From NCBI GenBank assembly GCA_041623895.1, contig JBFJVZ010000080.1:1-20855 (forward strand): a stretch of 20,855 nt of DNA. Direction: 5' to 3'. The stretch comes from JBFJVZ01 sp041623895. Its GTDB lineage: Bacteria; Planctomycetota; Planctomycetia; Pirellulales; Pirellulaceae. Below the pieces are notes generated by a model. That model did not search any database and was not told the DNA's origin. It saw only the letters and a program-made list of their open reading frames with translations. This document shows, one piece after another, positions 1 through 6,713 of the stretch (position 1 is its first letter; the number at the start of each line of letters is the position of its first letter). A program made the translations under genes and the position numbers.

Positions 1-56
1 AGTCGCCAGACTTCGGTCCGCGTCTTGGAAAACCTGAATTCTGGCGAATCCAGCTA
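1..56. repeat. Intergenic inverted-repeat element (left edge)
   Basis: The arms tcgccaga (3-10) and tctggcga (40-47) are perfect reverse complements around a 29-base middle, followed by a short conserved-looking tail, atccagctacg (48-58). No reading frame runs convincingly through it. From memory, similar 'gccaga...tctggcgaatccagctacg' elements recur between genes in Rhodopirellula-type genomes; only one copy is in this window, so the dispersed-family assignment is an inference. It may be cut by the window edge. Confidence 0.45.
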
Positions 57-419
57 CGTGTTCGCGATTATTTTTTGAGTTTTGAGACAAAGCCTAGCTA
101 GCACTAGCCCCAAAAGTGGCGCTGTCCAACGAGCGCAGGCGAATCAACGCCCAGCCAGCGTCACGCCACCTTGCGGCGTCAGCGATCTGAGCGGTAGTAA
201 CGAAAGTACCACCTGTTTCGGCAATGCAGAATGCGGCCCTGCGAAACAGTTCGTTTCGTGTCCTGTCGAGATCCTACAAACCGGTATTTCAAAAAAACTT
301 CGCCGATTATGGCGACGATTCCGATCAGTGAATGAATACGGGCGGGCATATCGGTCTCTCGTCTGCTCATTGATTCGGACACGGATGTCACTGGATTCTT
401 CGTGAATTAAGTAAACATC
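57..419. other. Non-coding stretch upstream of the hydrolase
   Basis: I see no supported gene here. Two overlapping open frames exist (82-405 on plus, 179-391 on minus), but both are rich in Ser, Arg and Cys, have no recognisable motif and no ribosome binding site, and look like chance. No convincing -35/-10 pair or RNA fold was found. The stretch presumably carries the promoter of the gene starting at 420. Confidence 0.5.
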
Positions 420-2123
420 GTGTCCTTTGCCGTCCGCCCTGCTCTGATTGCATGCCTGTTTTTGGCGATGATCGCGCCGTGGACGACGGGCTGTGCGTTT
501 TCCAAGGTCAAATGGATCGAGCCGGCGAACGCCCGACCGCTGGGCGAGCGAGCGTACCGGGACAACAGCGAGCTAGCGGATGCGGAACGCTTTTATTCGC
601 AGGCCCTTCGTCACCAAGATCGTTGTCAACAGTCATGCGTCGACCTGTTCTATCATGTTGCGTTGCTGACTGCACACCACGAACTTTGCTCCAGTAGTTC
701 TTGCCGCGGTCACCAATTGCATCAATCCGCGTTAAGGCTGCTTCTGCACAACGGGCAAGCATTCAATCGCTTCGACCCGGCTCGCGGATTACTTGTGCGA
801 CACTCCGGCAATGAAGAGTGGATCCCGATTGAGTATCACGGGTTCGTGTGGGACTCAGGTGACTTCTGTCGTTTGATTCCCGTTGGTGACTACAAAACCC
901 GCGCTCTGTCCAGCAAGCATCGCTTCCAGGGAATTGGCATCCCCCTGGTCGTTGAAGGCTGCAACAAGACAAACCAACCGTTTCTCCCGGAACAGTCGTT
1001 TCTGGCTGCCACGATGCGATTGCATGTTGATGCCACAAGCGGACCACAATTTCGACTGTACGATCCCTTGCGGGTCAAGCAGACGAAGATCGGTGGCAGG
1101 CTTTATCCGCTGGCACGCGACCTGTCGGCTTCGCTGGCTTACCGGCTACGCGGTGTCCGCCAAAACGTGTTGAATGAATTCCTTTACCCGGACACGGTCG
1201 GCGACAGCCGACTTTACACGCTGGAGCCATACCAGGCGGGGAAGATACCGATCGTGTTAATTCACGGATTGTTCTCGGATCCGTACACTTGGGTGGAGAT
1301 GGTGAACGAATTGAGGGCAAGCCCTGGGTTGTTGGATCATTATCAAATCTGGGTCTTTGAGTACCCAACTGGGCAGGCGTTTTTGCGTAGCGCAGCTGAG
1401 CTACGCGGGCAGTTATTGGCTAGCCATCAGTGCTTTGACCCACTGCATCAAGACCCGCAGCTATCGAAAATGGTGTTGGTCGGTCACAGTATGGGTGGGC
1501 TAATCGCCAAGCTGCAGATCACATCCAGCGGCAATCGTCTTTGGAAATCGGTTGCTAAGCTACCGTTCGACCAGCTAGATATTCCCGCAGAGTTACGTGG
1601 TGACCTGATCTCTTCGTTCTTTTTTCAGCCGGTACCGTACGTTTCTCGCGTCCTCTTCATGGGGACGCCACACCGCGGATCCAACTACGCACGGCGGTTG
1701 ATTGGGAGGCTGGGATCGTCGTTGGTTCGGCGGTCGAGTGAGCGGCAGGAAAGCTACGAAGTGATGATTGCGTCGAACCCCGGTGTTTTCAGCGATGAAG
1801 TCACCGACCGGATTCCAACGAGTATTGATTTGCTGGATCCGGACAGCGGTTTGCTCAAGTCGATTGAGCAACTTCCGATCCGCGAATGCGTCACGCTGCA
1901 TTCCGTGATTGGTGATCGCTGCGGCACGATTCTTCACGGTAGATCCGATGGCGTCGTTCCGGTTGAAAGTGCTCGAGAGCACCGCGCACAAACGGAAAGA
2001 ATCATTCGTTCCAGGCACGTCGATGTGAACGAACATCCGGAGGCGATCGAAGAGCTATTGCGCATCCTCTCGGCGCACTTCAGCGAAGAATCCAAAGTCA
2101 CGGGTTCACCCCCGCTGCCGTAG
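420..2123 (+). CDS. Exported alpha/beta hydrolase (lipase/esterase-like)
   Basis: 567 aa, GTG start. This is the only usable start, because an in-frame stop lies at 408-410; no clear Shine-Dalgarno is present. Residues 1-24 form a signal sequence with a hydrophobic core (ALIACLFLAMIAP), and Cys25 after TTG could be a weak lipobox, so the protein is exported and perhaps lipid-anchored. The first ~270 residues match no domain I recognise and contain several Cys. The hydrolase fold follows: oxyanion-hole HG at 282-283 in IVLIHGLFSDPYTW, nucleophile elbow GHSMGG with Ser357, a TPHRGS segment at 416-421 typical of lipase/PGAP1-like esterases, a probable catalytic Asp510 in GRSDGVVPV, and His533 or His539 near the C-terminus. 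Substrate unknown; an ester or lipid is likely. It stands alone, and the next plus-strand gene begins 154 bases later. Confidence 0.85.
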   Translation: MSFAVRPALIACLFLAMIAPWTTGCAFSKVKWIEPANARPLGERAYRDNSELADAERFYSQALRHQDRCQQSCVDLFYHVALLTAHHELCSSSSCRGHQLHQSALRLLLHNGQAFNRFDPARGLLVRHSGNEEWIPIEYHGFVWDSGDFCRLIPVGDYKTRALSSKHRFQGIGIPLVVEGCNKTNQPFLPEQSFLAATMRLHVDATSGPQFRLYDPLRVKQTKIGGRLYPLARDLSASLAYRLRGVRQNVLNEFLYPDTVGDSRLYTLEPYQAGKIPIVLIHGLFSDPYTWVEMVNELRASPGLLDHYQIWVFEYPTGQAFLRSAAELRGQLLASHQCFDPLHQDPQLSKMVLVGHSMGGLIAKLQITSSGNRLWKSVAKLPFDQLDIPAELRGDLISSFFFQPVPYVSRVLFMGTPHRGSNYARRLIGRLGSSLVRRSSERQESYEVMIASNPGVFSDEVTDRIPTSIDLLDPDSGLLKSIEQLPIRECVTLHSVIGDRCGTILHGRSDGVVPVESAREHRAQTERIIRSRHVDVNEHPEAIEELLRILSAHFSEESKVTGSPPLP

Positions 2124-2277
2124 CCATCAAGAACTGAAGGAGACATGGTGTGCCCGTTACCTCGGCACAATCAGCACATTTGGCTACAAAGTCGACGCGC
2201 GTCAACTAAACTCGATACTGCGACCAACCACGTCGAACGTGGCGGTGATAAAGCGTGCACCCGATCGAGATATCATC

Positions 2278-2724
2278 ATGGAAAACGACGCCAAACCCAT
2301 GTCCACCAAGGAACTGACCGCCGCGGTCAATCTACTACTCCAGCGAGAAGAGACTCGTATTGCTCAGGAGCGGCGCAAGCGGCGACGACGCGTGCGGAGG
2401 CGGCGTGACGAAATGCAGGGAAGCATTGACAAAATGATGGGATCTATCGAGGTCATTAAGGTGTGCATCGTCGGAATCACGACGGTCATGGTCCTGTCGC
2501 TGGCGATCCTGGTGGCCGTGATTTGGCAAATCGGCAATGAAGCCGAGCGAATCAAGGGCGAAGTTCAGGAAATCAAAAGCGAAGCTGAGAAGATCGTCGA
2601 CGAAATTGGAAACGAAGCGGAAAAGATACGCGAAAAAATCCAGAATCCGCTTCGCTCGATTGGCGGTGCGCTGGGCGGTCAATTGGACAAGAAAATTGGT
2701 GGCGCACTGGGAATAGAAGAGTAA
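2278..2724 (+). CDS. Small membrane protein with Arg-rich cluster and coiled coil
   Basis: 148 aa from the ATG at 2278; a GTG at 2239 would add 13 residues but has no better ribosome site. Layout in this numbering: a polar N-terminus, a basic cluster RRKRRRRVRRRR at about 32-43, one hydrophobic helix at about 61-84 (VCIVGITTVMVLSLAILVAV), then a charged Glu/Lys/Ile helix and a Gly-rich end in which IGGALG occurs twice. The basic cluster before the membrane span predicts N-in/C-out topology. The helix repeats EAERIKG, EVQEIKS, EAEKIVD, then EIGN, then EAEKIRE: three heptads, a four-residue stutter and another heptad, as in hendecad coiled coils. No family recognised. It lies upstream of another helical protein and a UbiB kinase on the same strand, but 236 bases separate it from them, so co-transcription is uncertain. 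Confidence 0.72.
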   Translation: MENDAKPMSTKELTAAVNLLLQREETRIAQERRKRRRRVRRRRDEMQGSIDKMMGSIEVIKVCIVGITTVMVLSLAILVAVIWQIGNEAERIKGEVQEIKSEAEKIVDEIGNEAEKIREKIQNPLRSIGGALGGQLDKKIGGALGIEE

Positions 2725-2790
2725 TCCCAGGGTTCGCATGGCTGGCCCCGTCCCAAATTCTTAAGTTGCGCACTTTGATAGCCGCGGAGC

Positions 2791-2807
2791 GGCGACCTGT
2801 TGTCGCC
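2791..2807. repeat. Small intergenic hairpin
   Basis: The arms ggcgac (2791-2796) and gtcgcc (2802-2807) pair perfectly around ctgtt, inside the 236-base gap between the two helical-protein genes. There is no T-run, so it is a weak terminator candidate. The context gatagccgcggagcggcgac resembles intergenic elements I recall from Rhodopirellula-like genomes, which I cannot verify here. Confidence 0.3.
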
Positions 2808-2947
2808 TGGATTATCGATTTACTTATCTCGAGCCAAAACCAAATCCTTGGCAACTCCGCCAGGACCCTGTAATCTCATTGGCTCGCCCGCGTGTCGCGC
2901 GAGGCTATTTCTGTCGACAATTCTAAATACCTATTTCACGGAAACTG

Positions 2948-2952
2948 AAAGG
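2948..2952 (+). promoter_or_regulatory. Ribosome binding site of the coiled-coil gene
   Basis: AAAGG sits 8 bases before the ATG at 2961. Few genes in this window have a recognisable Shine-Dalgarno. It supports 2961 as the true start and supports the short ORF being real. Confidence 0.55.
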
Positions 2953-2960
2953 CAATCGAT

Positions 2961-3236
2961 ATGTCTGAGCAAAAAACCGGATTAGAGGACGTCATCAGTA
3001 AGTTGAAGCAGGAACGCGATGAACTGAAGCTGCAAATGCATTTGGCCAGCATGGAAGCCAAAGACGAATACGAGCGGATTTCCGGAAAAGTTGACGAGTT
3101 GACCGATCAGTACGAACCAGTCAAGGGCGCCGTCGAAGAAACGGCCAGCAATGTATTTACTGCACTCGGAATGGTCGCTGACGAATTGAAGGTCGGGTTC
3201 AAACGCGTGCGCAAGGCAATCAGCGAAGATACATGA
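2961..3236 (+). CDS. Small coiled-coil protein upstream of UbiB kinase
   Basis: 91 aa, cytoplasmic by appearance (no signal peptide or membrane span). Residues about 5-65 are a charged helix (ISKLKQERDELKLQM and following) likely to form a coiled coil. The C-terminal part (VEETASNVFTALGMVADELK) is an amphipathic helix followed by basic residues (KVGFKRVRKA), which could touch membranes or a partner protein. No family recognised. The stop is 19 bases before the UbiB-family start, so co-transcription is likely. By analogy only, proteobacterial UbiB works with small accessory factors such as UbiJ and UbiK, the latter a short coiled-coil protein; this is not a homology claim. Confidence 0.75.
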   Translation: MSEQKTGLEDVISKLKQERDELKLQMHLASMEAKDEYERISGKVDELTDQYEPVKGAVEETASNVFTALGMVADELKVGFKRVRKAISEDT

Positions 3237-3255
3237 CTTCCGACGTTTAGGCGTT

Positions 3256-4914
3256 ATGGCAGTTTCCGATCTACCCAGACTCGTCCGCAACGCGGGCCGC
3301 TTCAACGAAGTGATCGCGGTGGCGCTGAAATATGGCATCGCTCCTTGGCTCTCCAGCGTCCAGGCCGACTGGGTGCAACGGCATTTGCGGAGCGATGATG
3401 GTCAAAAAATCAGCGAAATGTCCCAACCGGAACGAGTTCGCATGGCGCTGACCGAACTCGGCACCACCTTCATCAAGCTTGGTCAGATCCTTAGTACACG
3501 CGCGGACCTGGTCGGACCGGAGATGGCCACAGAGCTTTCCGAACTGCAATCGAGTACGCCGCCCGATTCAGCAGAGCAGGTAATCGAGACGATCAAGGAA
3601 GAACTTGGTGATCACCCCGAGAATCTCTATCGCAGTTTTAACACCACCGCGCTCGCGTCGGCATCGATTGGCCAGGTTCACCGCGCTGGCCTCAATGACG
3701 GCACGGAGGTCGTTGTCAAAGTGCAACATCAGGGCATCGAAAGCCGCGTCCAAAACGACCTCGAGATCCTGATTGAACTGGCGAAACTGGCCGAGACTTA
3801 CTGGTCCGAAGCTGCTCAGTACAGTCCCGTCGCAACAGCAAAAGAGTTTCGCAAGACGTTGCTGGATGAATTGGACTTTACCCGCGAACAACGCAACCTG
3901 ACGCGGTTTTCGGCAAACTTTGCCGATGAACCGGGCGTTTCTTTTCCCGCACCTCATCCTGATCTCTGCAGCCACCGCGTCTTGACCATGGATGCGCTGA
4001 CTGGCATCGGTGTATCCAAACGAATGGAGCTGGAAGAGTCTGGATATGACCTCAGCGATATTGCCCGCCGCGGCGCCGATATGTTTCTAAAAATGGTTTT
4101 TCGAGACGGCTTCTATCACGCCGATCCGCATCCAGGAAACTTGATGGTCCTGCAGGATGCAGTCATCGGCGTGCTCGATTGCGGCATGGTTGGCCGTGTC
4201 GATGAAGAGTTACGAGAACAGATCGAAGATCTGTTGATGGCGGCGATCGATAACGACGCTGATCGCTTGCTGGAGACGGTCGTCCAGTTAGGAGAACTGC
4301 CAGCGAACTTTGATCGATCGCGGCTGCGCAGTGACCTGGTGGATTTCATCGATGATTATGGTTCGCAATCAATTGATGGATTCGATCTTAGCGGTGCGAT
4401 GAATGGGATGACGGCGATTATCCGCTCGCACCATATACTACTTCCCTCGAGAGTCAGCTTGCTGATCAAAATGTTGGTGATGTTGGAGGGTACGGCACAG
4501 CAGCTGAACCCGAACTTCAATATCGTCGAGTTGCTGCAACCGTATCGCGTCGAGGCGATCAAACGCCGTCTTTCTCCGCAACGCATGTGGCGGAAACTGC
4601 AGAGTACGCATCGTGATTGGAGTCGATTGGTCGAAGCTTTGCCGGGCGATGTCTCGGATATTGTCAATCGACTTCGCCGCGGCAGTTTCAACATTAATCT
4701 GGAACACCGCAGGCTCGATTCGATCGTGAATCGTCTTGTCATGGGCGTGTTGTCGGCGGCGTTGTTCGTGGGTTCGGCAAACCTCTGGAGCAATAACGTC
4801 AAACCGTTGGTTGCGGGGACTTCCGTACCGGGTGCGGTCGGTTGCGCCGTCGCCGTTTATCTCGGATTTCACCTGATCTGGGCGATCAAGAAATCGGGAA
4901 GTATTCGTAGTTGA
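3256..4914 (+). CDS. ABC1/AarF/UbiB-family atypical kinase
   Basis: 552 aa. Family hallmarks are visible in order: the KxGQ motif (FIKLGQILSTR, Lys74-Gln77), the Ala-rich nucleotide loop replacing a P-loop (ASASIGQVH, 134-142), the Lys155 strand (EVVVKVQ), the ELDFTREQRN segment (205-214), the catalytic-loop motif HADPHPGN (288-295) and a DCG variant of the DFG metal motif at 308-310. Two hydrophobic C-terminal segments (about 493-510 and 525-545) predict membrane anchoring, as in bacterial UbiB and COQ8. Members act as ATPases/kinases that support quinone biosynthesis or lipid handling at the membrane. No ubi or men biosynthesis genes are in the window, so the exact role is open. It probably forms a unit with the coiled-coil gene 19 bases upstream and ends one base before the stop of the convergent propeller gene. 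Confidence 0.93.
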   Translation: MAVSDLPRLVRNAGRFNEVIAVALKYGIAPWLSSVQADWVQRHLRSDDGQKISEMSQPERVRMALTELGTTFIKLGQILSTRADLVGPEMATELSELQSSTPPDSAEQVIETIKEELGDHPENLYRSFNTTALASASIGQVHRAGLNDGTEVVVKVQHQGIESRVQNDLEILIELAKLAETYWSEAAQYSPVATAKEFRKTLLDELDFTREQRNLTRFSANFADEPGVSFPAPHPDLCSHRVLTMDALTGIGVSKRMELEESGYDLSDIARRGADMFLKMVFRDGFYHADPHPGNLMVLQDAVIGVLDCGMVGRVDEELREQIEDLLMAAIDNDADRLLETVVQLGELPANFDRSRLRSDLVDFIDDYGSQSIDGFDLSGAMNGMTAIIRSHHILLPSRVSLLIKMLVMLEGTAQQLNPNFNIVELLQPYRVEAIKRRLSPQRMWRKLQSTHRDWSRLVEALPGDVSDIVNRLRRGSFNINLEHRRLDSIVNRLVMGVLSAALFVGSANLWSNNVKPLVAGTSVPGAVGCAVAVYLGFHLIWAIKKSGSIRS

Positions 4915-4915
4915 A

Positions 4916-6232
4916 TTACTTCAAATACTTTTTCAGAGCCGGATGATCGAGTGGATAGCGTGGGGCTCGGAACAAGCCGGGGCCACCTGGTCCACCGCCG
5001 GGCGATATTCGTGAACATTCAAACTCCCACACAATCTTTCCTCGCGGCGTGACCTCGAAGACCCAACCACCGTTACCGCTGCAAATCAAAGTGTTCCCAT
5101 TCGGCTGCCGCTCAGCGCCCGAGATTCTCTCCGACAGAAAACGACGTGGCTCTGAATAACTCCACTGATAGTCGGCAGGTGCAAACGGACCCGCCTTCGG
5201 CAGCCGGTAACTGCCGTCCCCATTGATGGGCGGCTTGATCTCGTTGACCGACGAGTATTCCTGTGGTGTTCGCGGTCCCCCATTGTTGAAGACCAGGATG
5301 TTGCCAGCTCCCGGATAACTCTTGGGAATCCAGCGTGCGTCGTGCTGTGCGAACAGCATCTGGTCTTCGGGCCATCCGGCGAAATACGTGTAAGGGTTGC
5401 CCCAACGATAGAGCAGATCGCCACCTTTACCGTACTTGCCGCCGCTGTGTGTGGAAGCTTCGTTCATGGTCGTCGAATGATCGATGATCCAGATTTCATT
5501 GAACCAGCGGGCGCTCAACATGATTTGATCCAAGTCGGCGTTGTAGGCGACGGAATTCATATGAATCCAATCAGCGTTACCGCGTTGCATAAAGTTCAGG
5601 TCGATCAGTTCGGGATGATCCGCGGGCTGACCGTAATTTGCTTTGGACTCGTCGAATGATTGAACCAAATGGTCCCACATCTTCCATTGCCACACGATCT
5701 TGCCGCCGGTTTTGCCTTGTGGCTGGATTTCAACAATCGTTTCCGGCCACAGCGCGTCGGCTTGCAGTTTGTCCGGATCGCGACCGGCCGCGATCGCTTG
5801 CTCACGCGACTTTCGCTCCCAGGCGATCAACAGCACATTCCCATTGGGCATCGGCTCGATGTCATGGTGCTGGCAATATCGGTCGTCCGAAAACTTGAAA
5901 TCCCAGACCACGTCACCGTCCCAACGAATCCGCTGCACGCGTCCTCCGACACCGCCACGAGCGTCGAAGGTGGCGTTAAATTCTCTGCAGCTGCGAAGCA
6001 AACTGCCGTCATCCAGCAAATAAGCCGAGTTTCCGGGTTCGTAATCGCTGCCCCATCGATGGACGACTTTTCCATCCATATCAATCAGATATGTGTCCTT
6101 GCTATTCAGCGGAGCGATCAACGTATAGCCGGGGCTCGGCCCTGATTCGGCCTTCTCCGTCGACTGGGCGTCAGCGTTGTTGTGCGGCAAAAGTAGCCAA
6201 AGTGCGGCAAACAGCGATAAGAAACAACGCAT
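4916..6232 (-). CDS. Secreted arylsulfotransferase-like beta-propeller protein
   Basis: 438 aa with a signal peptide (MRCFLSLFAALWLLLPHNNADA, cleavage near residue 22). The body has repeated propeller strands of the form 'ID.DGKVVHRW', 'WDGDVVWDFKF', 'GKIVWQWKMWDH' and 'TPRGKIVWEFE', with NGN turns (MPNGNVLLIAWER, QPNGNTLICSGNG). This is the pattern of the arylsulfotransferase (ASST) family. Conserved-looking histidines stand at 122-123 (QHHD), 224 (DWIHMNS) and 297 (AQHDAR), positions of the kind that form the ASST active site. ASST enzymes move sulfate between phenolic esters in the periplasm; whether this protein is catalytic or only a related propeller cannot be settled here. It is divergent from the Rieske gene and convergent with UbiB. 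Two sulfatases nearby fit a sulfate-ester theme. Confidence 0.75.
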   Translation of the reverse strand: MRCFLSLFAALWLLLPHNNADAQSTEKAESGPSPGYTLIAPLNSKDTYLIDMDGKVVHRWGSDYEPGNSAYLLDDGSLLRSCREFNATFDARGGVGGRVQRIRWDGDVVWDFKFSDDRYCQHHDIEPMPNGNVLLIAWERKSREQAIAAGRDPDKLQADALWPETIVEIQPQGKTGGKIVWQWKMWDHLVQSFDESKANYGQPADHPELIDLNFMQRGNADWIHMNSVAYNADLDQIMLSARWFNEIWIIDHSTTMNEASTHSGGKYGKGGDLLYRWGNPYTYFAGWPEDQMLFAQHDARWIPKSYPGAGNILVFNNGGPRTPQEYSSVNEIKPPINGDGSYRLPKAGPFAPADYQWSYSEPRRFLSERISGAERQPNGNTLICSGNGGWVFEVTPRGKIVWEFECSRISPGGGPGGPGLFRAPRYPLDHPALKKYLK

Positions 6233-6326
6233 ACGCGATGGCTCCGGTGAAAATGCGAGGATTTCGGATTAACCAAGGTAACGGGAGGCCAGTAAATCAT
6301 CCACAATGCGAGCCAAAATCAAGTAG

Positions 6327-6346
6327 CGGAAGTCGGAAGACTTCCG
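6327..6346. repeat. Perfect 8-bp hairpin with GGAA loop
   Basis: The arms cggaagtc (6327-6334) and gacttccg (6339-6346) are exact reverse complements around the GNRA-type loop ggaa. It lies between the divergent propeller and Rieske genes, 43 bases before the Rieske ATG, so it would be in that gene's leader if transcription starts upstream. There is no T-run after it. Either a leader structure or a dispersed intergenic repeat is possible. Confidence 0.55.
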
Positions 6347-6388
6347 AGATATTCGCAAAACAGGGAAGTTGCCACGGCTGCTAAACCC

Positions 6389-6703
6389 ATGTCAAAGTTC
6401 GTACCCGTTTGCCCAGCCGACGAAATTCCCGAGGGTGAAGCTCGGATGCACCCGGTCGGCGAACAGGTGATTGCCATCTTTCACATCGCCGGCCAGTACT
6501 ACGCGTTGGATAACCATTGTCCCCATGCCGGCGCTTCTTTGGCTCATGGCTTCATTGACGGCGACATCGTCAGTTGCCGCATTCACCACTGGCGATTCTG
6601 TATTCGCGATGGAAAGTATGTCGACGAAGACAAACCGCAGTTCGATGCACACACCTATCCGGTCCGGCTAGCAGAGGGCATGATCGAAGTCGATCTGTCG
6701 TAA
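6389..6703 (+). CDS. Rieske [2Fe-2S] ferredoxin (NirD-like small protein)
   Basis: 104 aa, soluble, no signal peptide. The cluster-binding motif is complete: Cys44-Pro-His46 (NHCPHAG) and Cys63-x2-His66 (SCRIHHWRF), giving the two Cys and two His ligands of a Rieske centre. The length matches stand-alone Rieske ferredoxins such as the small nitrite reductase subunit or dioxygenase ferredoxins. No oxygenase, nitrite reductase or ferredoxin reductase gene is nearby, so its electron partner is unknown. The ATG at 6389 lacks a clear Shine-Dalgarno. The gene is divergent from the propeller gene (156-base gap) and its stop is 10 bases from the stop of the convergent sulfatase. Confidence 0.92.
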   Translation: MSKFVPVCPADEIPEGEARMHPVGEQVIAIFHIAGQYYALDNHCPHAGASLAHGFIDGDIVSCRIHHWRFCIRDGKYVDEDKPQFDAHTYPVRLAEGMIEVDLS

Positions 6704-6713
6704 TGGCTACGAA

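Noticed and set aside
82..405. 107-aa open frame at the left end
   Set aside because: No ribosome site, unusual Ser/Arg/Cys-rich composition, no motif, and a competing frame on the other strand; looks like chance.
2145..2408. 87-aa open frame after an AAGGAG-like site
   Set aside because: The site is only two bases from the ATG, the product is His/Arg/Thr-rich without structure, and it overlaps the better-supported membrane-protein gene in another frame.
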